Below are positions 40,457 to 50,065 of a stretch of 64,000 nucleotides of DNA, in pieces. The position numbers and the translations under genes were made by a program. Source of the stretch: Actinoallomurus sp963799975 (GTDB lineage: Bacteria; Actinomycetota; Actinomycetes; Streptosporangiales; Streptosporangiaceae); the NCBI GenBank assembly GCA_963799975.1, contig CAWCZF010000006.1, positions 3,906,001 through 3,970,000 on the forward strand, in the 5' to 3' direction. The notes beneath the pieces were generated by a model, which searched no databases, was not told where the DNA came from, and saw only the letters and a program-made list of their open reading frames with translations. Each line of letters opens with the position of its first letter. Position 1 is the first letter of the stretch.

Positions 40457-42793
40457 GTGAGCACGGATACCTACGCGGAATGGCTGCGAGCGCGCGACGA
40501 CGATGAGTTGCGCGCGCTCTTCGCGAGCCGGCCGGAGCTGATCACGCCGGTCCCCGCGGACATCACGGCGCTGTCCTCGCGCGCCTCCGCGCCCTCGGCG
40601 CTGTCTCGCGCGCTCGACCGCCTCGACCGGTTCGCACTGAGCGTGTTCGAGGCGCTGCTCGTGCTCCCCTCACCCACGACGCGCGACGACCTCGCCGCCG
40701 CGGCCGGCGCCGACGTGTCCGGCGCGCTCGACCGGCTGCGCGCCCTCGCACTGGTCTGGGGCGGTGACCAGGAGCTGCGCGTCGTCCCCGGCGGGCGGCA
40801 GGCCATCCCCCATCCGGCCGGCCTGGGCCCGCCCCTGCGCGAGGCGTTCGCCTCCTACCCCTCCAGCCGCATCACCGCGCTGCTGGCAGACCTCGGCCTG
40901 GAGTCCGCCGAAGACGTCGCCGGCCGCGTCGGCGCGCTGGTCGAGGACGCGGGCCCGGAGGCGCGAGCCGCGCTCGACCGGCTCGCCTGGGGCCCGCCCA
41001 TCGGCAAGGTCGAGGGCGCTCGCCGTCCCGTCACGCTCGCCACCGCGAGCTCGCCGATCGAGCGGCTGCTCGCACGTGGGCTGCTCGCCGCCACCGACGA
41101 CCGCACCGTCACGCTGCCGCGCGAGGTCGGCCTCCACCTCCGCGGCGGCCGCGTCTTCCGCGACCTGGAGCCCACGCCGCCTCCGCTCGGCGGCACCGTA
41201 CGCACCCAGTCGCTGGTCGACCGCACCGCGGGGGGCCAGGCGCTGACCACCGTGCGCACCCTTGAGGACCTGCTCGAACGCTGGGGCGTCGACCCGCCCG
41301 GCGTACTGCGCAGCGGCGGCCTCGGCATCCGCGACCTGCGGTCGGCCTCGGCCGGCCTGGACCTGCCCGAGTGGACGACGGCGCTGCTGATCGAGGTCGC
41401 GTACGCCGCCGGGCTGCTCGCGCGCAGCGGCGACTACGACGGGTCGGCCGTCGGCGGCCGCGGCGGCGAGGCGTCCTGGCTGCCGACGCGCTCCTATGAC
41501 CTGTGGCGGCTGCACGACGCCGAGCGCCGCTGGGTCGCGGTCGCGGGGGCCTGGCTGGCGATGGACCGGGTGCCGGGCCTGGCGGGCGAGCGCGACGACC
41601 GCGACCGGCTGATCAACGCGCTGTCCGACGAGGCGATACGCGCGAGCGCGCCCCAGGTGCGCCGGTCCGTACTCGCCGCGATGGCCGACGCGCCGCCGGG
41701 CACGGCGCCATCGGCCGGCGACGTCTACACCCACCTCACCTGGCGGCAGCCGCGCCGCGGCGGATCGCTGCGCGAGCGCCTCGTCGGCTGGACGCTCCGC
41801 GAAGCCGAGACGCTGGGCCTGACCGGCTTCCAGGGGCTGGCGAGCCACACACGCGCGCTGCTGGAGGGCGGCGACGCCGCCAAGGCCCTGCTCAAGGTGT
41901 TGCCCACCCCGGTCGACCACGTGCTGATCCAGGCCGACCTGACCGCCGTCGCGCCCGGCCCGCTCGTGCCCGACCTGGCACGCGAACTCGCGCTCGCCGC
42001 CGACGTCGAGTCCACCGGCGGCGCCACCGTCTACCGCTTCACCCCCGAGTCGGTGCGCCGCGCGCTCGACGCCGGCCGCGGCGCGGCCGAGCTGGTCGAC
42101 CTGCTGTCGCGTCATTCGGCCACCACGCTGCCCCAGCCGCTGAGCTACCTCATCGAGGACGTCGCGCGGCGGCACGGACGGCTGCGCGTCGGCGTCGCGT
42201 CTGCCTACGTTCGCAGCGACGACCCCGCCGTACTCGAAGAGATCATGGCCGACCGGCGCTCCGAGCCCCTGCGCCTGCACCGGCTCGCGCCGACCGTCCT
42301 CGCCTCCCGCGTTCCGCGCGCCGAGCTGCTCGACGCGCTCCGCGGGCTCGGGTACGCCCCGGTGGCCGAGTCGGCCGAGGGCTCCGTCGTGATCACCCGT
42401 CTCGACGCGCAGCGCGCCGACGCTGCCGGCCACGGCACGTACGAGCAGGCGCACCACGCCGTGGCGGGCGCCGGGCCCGACGTCTCGGTCATCACCGCGG
42501 CGGTACGCGCGCTGCGGGCGGGCGACGAGGCGGCGCGCGTCACCGCTCCGTACGGCTCTCCGCCGCGCTCTCCGGCCGCGGCCATGGTCCAGCGGCTGCG
42601 CGAGGCCGCCGACCGCGGCGCGCGCGTCTGGATCGGCTACCTCGACCAACAGGGTCAGGCGTCCAGCCGCATCATCGAGCCCGCGCGGATCGAGGGCGGT
42701 TTCCTCACCGCGTACGACGCGACACGCGCCGCCGTGCACCGGTTCGCGCTGCACCGGATCACCGGGGTCGCCGACGTCGACGGCCCGAGCTGA
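40457..42793 (+). CDS. helicase XPB/Ssl2 N-terminal-domain protein (Helicase_C_3)
   Basis: 778 residues from the GTG at 40457 (TACCGT 7 nt upstream). No helicase motifs. The N-terminal half is winged-helix-rich, L-D-R-F-A-L-S-V-F-E-A-L-L-V near 62. Around 480-620 a block H-V-L-I-Q-A-D-L-T-A-V-A-P-G then D-V-E-S-T-G-G-A-T-V-Y-R-F-T-P and L-S-Y-L-I-E-D-V-A-R-R-H-G is the Helicase_C_3 / XPB-N signature. The last 90 residues, W-I-G-Y-L-D-Q-Q-G and E-G-G-F-L-T-A-Y-D, resemble a WYL domain. It likely partners the XPB helicase encoded 700 bp downstream. Confidence 0.85.
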   Translation: MSTDTYAEWLRARDDDELRALFASRPELITPVPADITALSSRASAPSALSRALDRLDRFALSVFEALLVLPSPTTRDDLAAAAGADVSGALDRLRALALVWGGDQELRVVPGGRQAIPHPAGLGPPLREAFASYPSSRITALLADLGLESAEDVAGRVGALVEDAGPEARAALDRLAWGPPIGKVEGARRPVTLATASSPIERLLARGLLAATDDRTVTLPREVGLHLRGGRVFRDLEPTPPPLGGTVRTQSLVDRTAGGQALTTVRTLEDLLERWGVDPPGVLRSGGLGIRDLRSASAGLDLPEWTTALLIEVAYAAGLLARSGDYDGSAVGGRGGEASWLPTRSYDLWRLHDAERRWVAVAGAWLAMDRVPGLAGERDDRDRLINALSDEAIRASAPQVRRSVLAAMADAPPGTAPSAGDVYTHLTWRQPRRGGSLRERLVGWTLREAETLGLTGFQGLASHTRALLEGGDAAKALLKVLPTPVDHVLIQADLTAVAPGPLVPDLARELALAADVESTGGATVYRFTPESVRRALDAGRGAAELVDLLSRHSATTLPQPLSYLIEDVARRHGRLRVGVASAYVRSDDPAVLEEIMADRRSEPLRLHRLAPTVLASRVPRAELLDALRGLGYAPVAESAEGSVVITRLDAQRADAAGHGTYEQAHHAVAGAGPDVSVITAAVRALRAGDEAARVTAPYGSPPRSPAAAMVQRLREAADRGARVWIGYLDQQGQASSRIIEPARIEGGFLTAYDATRAAVHRFALHRITGVADVDGPS

Positions 42794-42909
42794 CCCACGC
42801 CGGAAAAAGGTCGCCCGATTCGGAACCTAATAGTGATATCCGGGGTCATATCTGGCAGTCATCCTAATGAGGTGGCTTTCCGCCTCCGGACACCCACCTG
42901 GGGATCACC

Positions 42910-43425
42910 ATGACGTGGCAGGATCCGAACGGCGAATCGGACTGGCGCGACGCGTACGGCGACTACGGCCAAGAGCCTCGCGACGAACTGCCGGACTACG
43001 GACCGCAACCGGCGTACGGCCAGGAGCCGCCGCCCACGCATCAGTCCTACCCGCAGCCGCCCTTCACCGACCCGTACGCCCAGACCTCCTTCGGCGGCCA
43101 GGACCCGTACGGGCAGTACAACTACGCCGCGTACGGACCGGCCGGCGGGGTGCGGACGGGCGGCAACGGCCTGACCGTCGCCGCGCTGATCGCCAACATC
43201 GTCTCCGCCGTCTTCTGCTGTGGCATCGGCCTCACGTGGATCCCGGGCGTGATCCTGTCCGCGATGGCGCTGAGCCGCACCAGCTCCGACCCCGACTCCG
43301 CGCGCAAGCTGACCGTCGCCGCCTGGGCGTGCTTCGTGGTCGACGTCGTCCTCACCGTGATCGTGCTCGTGCTGCTCGGCCTGTTCACCGGGGGCCACCA
43401 CTCCTCCGGCTACGACGGCTACTGA
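42910..43425 (+). CDS. DUF4190-like membrane protein with Tyr/Pro/Gln-rich N-terminus
   Basis: 171 residues. Residues 1-80 are low-complexity Tyr/Pro/Gln/Asp (Y-G-Q-E-P-R, Y-G-P-Q-P-A-Y-G-Q-E-P), typical of actinomycete cytoplasmic tails. Two helices follow at about 91-112 and 135-158, with C-C-G-I-G-L-T between, matching the DUF4190 pattern V-A-A-L-I-A-N-I-V-S-A. Function unknown; such proteins occur near cell-envelope and division genes elsewhere. Here it separates the two XPB genes. Confidence 0.75.
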   Translation: MTWQDPNGESDWRDAYGDYGQEPRDELPDYGPQPAYGQEPPPTHQSYPQPPFTDPYAQTSFGGQDPYGQYNYAAYGPAGGVRTGGNGLTVAALIANIVSAVFCCGIGLTWIPGVILSAMALSRTSSDPDSARKLTVAAWACFVVDVVLTVIVLVLLGLFTGGHHSSGYDGY

Positions 43426-43497
43426 CGAAATCGGGGCGGGAAGCAGCGGAGGGTCGTTCGCTGTTGGACACTGTGATCCCACGTTGAAAGGCATCAC

Positions 43498-45150
43498 GTG
43501 ACCGACGGCCCGCTCATCGTCCAGTCCGACAAGACCCTCCTGCTCGAGGTCGACCACGAGTCGGCGGCCGAGTGCCGCAAGGCCATCGCGCCCTTCGCCG
43601 AGCTCGAGCGCGCCCCCGAGCACGTCCACACCTACCGGATCACCCCGCTGGCGCTGTGGAACGCGCGCGCCGCGGGCCACGACGCCGAGCAGGTGATCGA
43701 CGCGCTGATCAGCTTCGCGCGCTACCCGGTGCCGCACGCCCTTCTCGTGGACATCGCCGACACGATGGGCCGGTACGGCCGGCTGCGGCTGGAGAAGCAC
43801 CCGACGTACGGGCTGGTGCTCGTGTCCTCGGACCGCGCGGTGCTGGAGGAGGTGCTGCGGGCGCGCAAGATGCAGGCGATGTTCGGCGTACGTGTCGACG
43901 ACGACAGCGTGGCGGTGCACGCGAGCGAGCGCGGCACGCTCAAGCAGGCGCTGCTCAAGCTCGGCTGGCCCGCCGAGGACCTGGCCGGCTACGTCGACGG
44001 CGAGGCGCACGCGATCGAGCTCGTCCAGGACGGCTGGGACCTGCGCGGCTATCAGCGCGACGCGGCGGAGTCCTTCTGGCACGGCGGCTCCGGCGTGGTC
44101 GTGCTGCCCTGCGGGGCGGGCAAGACGATCGTGGGCGCCGCCGCGATGGCGCACGCGTCCGCCACCACCCTGATCCTGGTCACCAACACCGTCTCGGCGC
44201 ACCAGTGGAAGCAGGAGCTGCTGAAGCGCACGTCGCTGACCGAGGAGGAGATCGGCGAGTACACCGGCACGAAGAAGCAGATCCGCCCGGTGACGATCGC
44301 GACATACCAGGTCATGACCACCCGCCGGAAGGGCGTCTACACGCACCTGGAGCTGTTCGACGCGCGCGACTGGGGCCTGGTCCTCTACGACGAGGTGCAC
44401 CTTCTGCCCGCGCCGATCTTTCGGATGACCGCCGACCTGCAGACGCGGCGCCGCCTGGGCCTGACCGCGACGCTCGTACGCGAGGACGGCCGCGAGGGCG
44501 ACGTGTTCTCCCTGATCGGCCCGAAGCGCTATGACGCCCCGTGGAAGGACATGGAGGCGCAAGGCTGGATCGCCCCGGCGGACTGCGTCGAGGTACGCGT
44601 GACGCTGACCGATTCCGAGCGCCTCGCGTACGCGACCTCCGAGCAGGAGGACCGCTACCGCTACTGCGCGACGACGCCCACCAAGTCCTCGGTGGTGGAG
44701 GCGCTGGTCGAGCGCCACAGCGGCGAGCAGACCCTGGTGATCGGCCAGTACATCGACCAGCTCGACGACCTCGGCGAGCGCCTGGACGCCCCGGTGATCA
44801 AGGGCGAGACCAAGATCAAAGAGCGGGAGCGCCTGTTCGACGCGTTCCGGTCCGGCGAGATCTCGGTGCTGATCGTCTCGAAGGTGGCCAACTTCTCCAT
44901 CGACCTGCCCGAGGCCGCGGTGGCCGTACAGGTGTCGGGGACGTTCGGGTCGCGGCAGGAGGAGGCGCAGCGCCTCGGCCGGGTGCTGCGCCCGAAGGCG
45001 TCCGGCAAGGGCGCGCGGTTCTACTCCGTGGTCGCGCGCGACACGCTCGACCAGGACTACGCCGCGCACCGCCAGCGGTTCCTCGCCGAGCAGGGGTACG
45101 CCTACCGCATCATCGACGCCGACGACGTTCTGGCCGGCGAGGAGATCTGA
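43498..45150 (+). CDS. XPB-type DNA repair helicase
   Basis: 550 residues from the GTG at 43498 with AAAGG 6 nt upstream. Superfamily 2 helicase: N-terminal damage-recognition-like domain (about 1-180), Walker A V-L-P-C-G-A-G-K-T at 202-211, DEVH box near 299, and motif III-like L-T-A-T-L-V-R-E-D-G-R, whose R-E-D is the XPB/Rad25 signature. The C-terminal half carries motif V-VI (S-K-V-A-N-F-S-I-D-L-P; Q-R-L-G-R-V-L-R-P). It unwinds 3'-5' with ATP and is thought to act in nucleotide excision repair. The domain protein upstream may be its partner. Confidence 0.95.
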   Translation: MTDGPLIVQSDKTLLLEVDHESAAECRKAIAPFAELERAPEHVHTYRITPLALWNARAAGHDAEQVIDALISFARYPVPHALLVDIADTMGRYGRLRLEKHPTYGLVLVSSDRAVLEEVLRARKMQAMFGVRVDDDSVAVHASERGTLKQALLKLGWPAEDLAGYVDGEAHAIELVQDGWDLRGYQRDAAESFWHGGSGVVVLPCGAGKTIVGAAAMAHASATTLILVTNTVSAHQWKQELLKRTSLTEEEIGEYTGTKKQIRPVTIATYQVMTTRRKGVYTHLELFDARDWGLVLYDEVHLLPAPIFRMTADLQTRRRLGLTATLVREDGREGDVFSLIGPKRYDAPWKDMEAQGWIAPADCVEVRVTLTDSERLAYATSEQEDRYRYCATTPTKSSVVEALVERHSGEQTLVIGQYIDQLDDLGERLDAPVIKGETKIKERERLFDAFRSGEISVLIVSKVANFSIDLPEAAVAVQVSGTFGSRQEEAQRLGRVLRPKASGKGARFYSVVARDTLDQDYAAHRQRFLAEQGYAYRIIDADDVLAGEEI

Positions 45151-45161
45151 CCCCGGCCCCC

Positions 45162-45764
45162 CTACACGCCCAGGACGCCGCCGAGCCCGCGGTTGGAGGA
45201 CCGGGTGGTGTCATAGGCCAGCGGGCAGGCCAGCGTCAGCGTACGGATCGGCTCCGGCAGCTGGAAGTTGAGCTGGAGGACGTAGCGGTCCGCGCCGCTG
45301 AACATCTGCGACAGATAGTCGCCGACTCCCCCGGCGCGGCGGAAGGTCGCGATCTGGTTGCTCTGCCAGTCGGTGACCTGGGCCCGCATGTGGTCGAAGT
45401 AGCCGATCTGGCGCTCGTACGCGTCCAGCAGCTCATAGCCCTGGAGCGCGCGTTTGCGCAGATGGCCGATCAGCTGCCCCTGCGGCGTGACGACGTCGAT
45501 CTTGGGGGTGCCGACATAGGAGTACGGCTTGTTGACCCAGAAGTAGGGCATGCCGTCCGGCCGCGTGACGAGCAGGTCGCGCTTGGCCTGGTCGTTGCGG
45601 CGCTGGTTGAGCATGCGCCACGCCTTCTGCGCGCCGCCCACGCCCTGCTCCGCGACGTTCGCGACCGGCTGGCCCTGGGGGTTCCAGATCGTGTAGCGCG
45701 CCTGCACCGAGAACATCTCCGGCGGCTGGTCGTACACGAGCACCGGGGAGTTGAAGAGGTCCAC
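45162..45764 (-). CDS. LURP-one-related / scramblase-like protein
   Basis: 200 residues from the GTG at 45764; TACACT lies 6 nt upstream (45776-45771), so leaderless. Twelve or more beta-strands of the tubby/LURP-one barrel type: L-V-Y-D-Q-P-P-E-M-F-S-V then Y-T-I-W-N-P-Q-G-Q-P and I-D-V-V-T-P-Q-G-Q-L-I-G. This fold is shared with phospholipid scramblases; function in bacteria is unknown. Ends convergent with XPB (11-bp gap). A terminator separates it from groEL upstream. Confidence 0.75.
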   Translation of the reverse strand: MDLFNSPVLVYDQPPEMFSVQARYTIWNPQGQPVANVAEQGVGGAQKAWRMLNQRRNDQAKRDLLVTRPDGMPYFWVNKPYSYVGTPKIDVVTPQGQLIGHLRKRALQGYELLDAYERQIGYFDHMRAQVTDWQSNQIATFRRAGGVGDYLSQMFSGADRYVLQLNFQLPEPIRTLTLACPLAYDTTRSSNRGLGGVLGV

Positions 45765-45811
45765 GCGCGCAGTGTACGACTCAATTCGGCGGAGACGGAC
45801 ACATACGAAAA

Positions 45812-45838
45812 GGGCGGTCCCAGCACCTAGGACCGCCC
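45812..45838 (-). terminator. Rho-independent terminator of groEL
   Basis: GGGCGGTCC (45812-45820) pairs with GGACCGCCC (45830-45838). On the minus strand a TTTT run follows. 16 nt after the groEL stop. Confidence 0.85.
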
Positions 45839-45853
45839 CTTTACGTATTCGGA

Positions 45854-47476
<1,623 letters not shown>

Positions 47477-47607
47477 AGGCTCCAGATCCTCCCGGAACGG
47501 GGTGGCTATCAACGGATCGAGTCGACGCCCGCGACGGACGACCTCGCCGACGGCTACCATGCCGCCGCCGGGATGAGAGGCCTCATCGCCTCGATCACTT
47601 TTGCCTG

Positions 47608-47638
47608 CGTTGGCACTCTCTAGTGCCGAGTGCCAACG
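47608..47638. promoter_or_regulatory. CIRCE element (proximal)
   Basis: CGTTGGCACTC (47608-47618) - N9 - GAGTGCCAACG (47628-47638): an 11-bp perfect inverted repeat. HrcA operator, about 130 nt upstream of the groEL ATG. Confidence 0.9.
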
Positions 47639-47644
47639 TCGTGT

Positions 47645-47671
47645 TTAGCACTCTACCCCAACGAGTGCAAG
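47645..47671. promoter_or_regulatory. CIRCE element (distal)
   Basis: TTAGCACTC (47645-47653) - N9 - GAGTGCAAG (47663-47671). The left arm is the exact consensus; the right arm has two changes. On the minus strand it overlaps a TTGCAC -35-like hexamer. Confidence 0.8.
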
Positions 47672-47705
47672 CGCCACCCCGACTACCCGGGACGGGCATG
47701 AAGAA

Positions 47706-47726
47706 GCCCGGCGCATCGCGCCGGGC
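47706..47726 (-). terminator. hairpin terminator of cspA
   Basis: GCCCGGCGC / GCGCCGGGC, 9-bp perfect stem with ATC loop, followed on the minus strand by TTCTTC; 20 nt after the cspA stop. Confidence 0.8.
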
Positions 47727-47745
47727 CTCCATCGAGCTATGCGGA

Positions 47746-47946
47746 TCAGAGCATGCGAACCGACTCCGCCTGCGGACCCCGGTCGCTCTGGGTGATCTCG
47801 AACTCGACCCGCTGCCCCTGCTCCAGGCTGCGGTAGCCATCAGCGAGGATGGCCGAATAGTGCACGAACACGTCCTTGCCACCGTCGACCGCGATGAAGC
47901 CGTAGCCTTTGTCCGCGTTGAACCATTTGACGGTGCCTTGTGCCAT
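47746..47946 (-). CDS. cspA: cold-shock protein CspA-type
   Basis: 66-residue cold-shock domain protein from the ATG at 47946: M-A-Q-G-T-V-K-W-F-N-A-D-K-G-Y-G-F-I then D-V-F-V-H-Y-S-A-I. Both RNA-binding motifs (K-G-Y-G-F-I and V-F-V-H) are intact. It binds single-stranded RNA and melts structure. The likely promoter is 150 nt upstream, leaving the long 5' leader usual in cold-shock genes. Own hairpin terminator before groEL. Confidence 0.96.
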   Translation of the reverse strand: MAQGTVKWFNADKGYGFIAVDGGKDVFVHYSAILADGYRSLEQGQRVEFEITQSDRGPQAESVRML

Positions 47947-48102
47947 TCCCAACAACTCCCACCAGGGCAATTCCCGTGGCCATTCCCACGGTCAGCGACG
48001 CGAGCCCGCCGGAGGCGCGGAGCCCGTTGGCCGTGCGGGTCGCCCCGCGATGACCATCGCCGACCATACACACGGCTACCGTCCGTGGAAAAGCCTTTAC
48101 CC

Positions 48103-48131
48103 AAGATGAGCGGACGGCCGATCCTGGTCAA
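48103..48131 (-). promoter_or_regulatory. candidate cspA promoter
   Basis: On the minus strand TTGACC (48131-48126), 17-bp spacer, CATCTT (48108-48103). Transcription would start near 48097, giving a leader of about 150 nt. Confidence 0.5.
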
Positions 48132-48195
48132 TCAAGGATCTGCGAATTGGGAACTTCACCGGCCGTTGGTAAACACTCCCTGACTCATCGGCCGC

Positions 48196-48474
48196 CTAGC
48201 CGCCCGCCACCGCGGGGATGATCGAGACCTGTGCGCCGTCGGGGGTTGCGGTGTCGAGGCCCTCGGTGAACCGCACATCCTCTTCACCCACGTAAACGTT
48301 CACAAAACGGCGGATTTGACCTTTTTCATCAAGGATACGGGCGGAAATCCCGGAGAAGCTGGCCTCCAGATCGGCCACGACCTCGCGCACCGTCGCACCG
48401 GACGCGCTCACCTCGGACTCTCCGCCCGTGTAGGTGCGCAGGATCGTGGGGATGCGGACGCTGATCGAGCTCAT
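48196..48474 (-). CDS. CysO/MoaD-type sulfur carrier protein
   Basis: 92 residues from the ATG at 48474, whose first bases overlap the ThrC stop as ATGA, so translation is coupled. The ubiquitin-like carrier fold has S-V-R-I-P-T-I-L-R, S-A-S-G-A-T-V, F-V-N-V-Y-V-G-E-E-D-V-R-F and ends in S-I-I-P-A-V-A-G-G. The terminal Gly-Gly is thiocarboxylated and gives up sulfide. It resembles mycobacterial CysO, which feeds CysM with phosphoserine; here the partner gene is a ThrC-family PLP enzyme. No activating E1-like or Mec-type protease gene is in the window. Confidence 0.92.
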   Translation of the reverse strand: MSSISVRIPTILRTYTGGESEVSASGATVREVVADLEASFSGISARILDEKGQIRRFVNVYVGEEDVRFTEGLDTATPDGAQVSIIPAVAGG

Positions 48475-49718
48475 ACGAGGCCAGCCTTTCGGAACGCGTC
48501 GAAGGACGGGGCGATGTTCGCCGACGGCTTGGCCACCGCGGCCACCGCGTCGAGGGTCTTCAGCCCGTCTCCGGAGTTGATCATTACCGTCTCGGCGTCC
48601 GGGTCCAGCGCGCCGGATGCCAGGAGCTTGCGCAGCGAGCCGAGGGTGACGCCGCCGGCCGTCTCGCCGAAGATGCCCTCGGTGCGGGCGAGCAGGCAGA
48701 TGCCGTCCACCACCTCTTCGTCGGAGACGTCCTCGATGGCGCCGCCCGTACGGCGCACCGAGTCCAGGACGTAGGGTCCGTCCGCCGGGTTGCCGATGGC
48801 GAGCGACTTGGCGATCGTGTCGGGCTTCACCGGCCGTACGGCGTCGTGCCCGGCCTTGAAGGCGGCCGCGACCGGCGAGCAGCCGGTGGCCTGTGCGCCG
48901 AACACCTTGTAGGGCGTGTCCTCCACGAGCCCCAGCTTGATGAGCTCCTGGAACGCTTTGTCGATCTTGGTGAGCTGCGAGCCGGAGGCGATCGGCACGA
49001 CGATCTGCGCGGGCAGCCGCCAGCCAAGCTGCTCGGCCACCTCGTACCCGATCGTCTTGGAGCCCTCGGCGTAGTAGGGCCGCACGTTGACGTTGACGAA
49101 CGCCCAGTCCTCCTGCTCGCCGGCGATCTCCGAAGCCAGCCGGTTGACGTCGTCGTAGTTGCCGTCCACGGTCACGAACGTCCCGCCGTACACGGCGGTC
49201 GTGACGATCTTTTGCTGCTCGAGGTTCGACGGCACGAACACCGCGCTGCGGATACCCGCGCGCGCCGCCGCGGCGGCCACCGCGTTGGCGAGGTTGCCGG
49301 TGGACGGGCAGGCGAGCACCTTGAAGCCGAGTTCGCGCGCGGCGGCCAGCGCGACCGCGACGACCCGGTCCTTGAAGGAGTGGGTGGGGTTGCCGCTGTC
49401 GTCCTTCACCCAGAGGCTGCGGAGGCCGAGCGACTCGGCGAGGTTGTCGGCGCGTACGAGACGCGTGAACCCGGGTTCGAGGTTCGGCGTCTCGACGACG
49501 TTCGAGGGCACCGGGAGCAGGTCGCGGTAGCGCCAGATGTTGCGGGGGCCGGACTCGATCCGCTCGCGGCTGACCTGAGAGTAGTCATAGGACACCTCGA
49601 GCGGGCCGAAACACTGCTCACAGGCGTAGTGGGGACCGAGATCATACGATGCGCCGCATTCACGACAGGTGAGCGCGGTCGCGGGGCCGAGATTTCGGAC
49701 GGCTGTCTGCTGCGACAT
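48471..49718 (-). CDS. thrC: ThrC-family PLP enzyme (threonine synthase or homocysteine synthase)
   Basis: 415 residues from the ATG at 49718. Fold-type II PLP enzyme of the threonine synthase family: N-terminal Cys pairs C-R-E-C and C-E-Q-C (zinc-ribbon-like), PLP Lys in T-H-S-F-K-D-R-V-V near 116, phosphate loop C-P-S-T-G-N-L-A-N near 140 and I-A-S-G-S-Q-L-T-K near 245. Classical reaction: O-phosphohomoserine to threonine. It is preceded by a SAM-I riboswitch and translationally coupled to a CysO-like sulfur carrier. That context suggests instead O-phosphohomoserine plus protein thiocarboxylate to homocysteine. No homoserine kinase or dehydrogenase gene is near, as would be usual for the classical thrABC cluster. 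Confidence 0.9.
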   Translation of the reverse strand: MSQQTAVRNLGPATALTCRECGASYDLGPHYACEQCFGPLEVSYDYSQVSRERIESGPRNIWRYRDLLPVPSNVVETPNLEPGFTRLVRADNLAESLGLRSLWVKDDSGNPTHSFKDRVVAVALAAARELGFKVLACPSTGNLANAVAAAAARAGIRSAVFVPSNLEQQKIVTTAVYGGTFVTVDGNYDDVNRLASEIAGEQEDWAFVNVNVRPYYAEGSKTIGYEVAEQLGWRLPAQIVVPIASGSQLTKIDKAFQELIKLGLVEDTPYKVFGAQATGCSPVAAAFKAGHDAVRPVKPDTIAKSLAIGNPADGPYVLDSVRRTGGAIEDVSDEEVVDGICLLARTEGIFGETAGGVTLGSLRKLLASGALDPDAETVMINSGDGLKTLDAVAAVAKPSANIAPSFDAFRKAGLV

Positions 49719-49736
49719 GAAGCGAGGCCCTCTCTC

Positions 49737-49900
49737 CTCATCTTCCTCGTGCCACTTTGGTCACGAGCCGGAGTTGGCACCTGTCCCGGACTGCCTCGCG
49801 TCTGACCGACGCGTTGCGGCGCGCGCCGTACTGGAGGCGCATGTCCGGGAGGGTTGCCGGGGCTTCAACGGGCCGGTCCCTCCACCCCTCTGGATGAGCG
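49737..49900 (-). ncRNA. SAM-I (S-box) riboswitch upstream of thrC
   Basis: Read on the minus strand, the leader contains the S-box core: CTCATCCAGAGGGGTGGAGG, then GACCGGCCC and a TTGAAGCCCCGGCAACC stretch, and later GGTGCCAACTCCGGC. Helices: P1 CTCATC (49898-49893) with GATGAG (49742-49737); P3 CCGGAC with GTCCGG and a long extended arm; P4 CTCGTG with CACGAG. All four parts of the SAM-I class fold are recognisable. The P1 3' strand runs into the GAGGAGAGAGG Shine-Dalgarno of thrC, so SAM binding should hide the ribosome site. Ending 18 nt before the ATG, it likely acts on translation. Confidence 0.9.
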
Positions 49901-50065
49901 GTATGAAGTTGTAACAGAAACTCTATACGTGACTGCCCGGTTCTTGACACTCAGTATCTCAGGTCCCGAGACACCCCGACCACGACCGGCATCCGTATGG
50001 TTACGAAACGGACAGTGACCGGCCTGACGCGATCGCCGTTAACCACGGGCGGTTACCCTCCCCCC

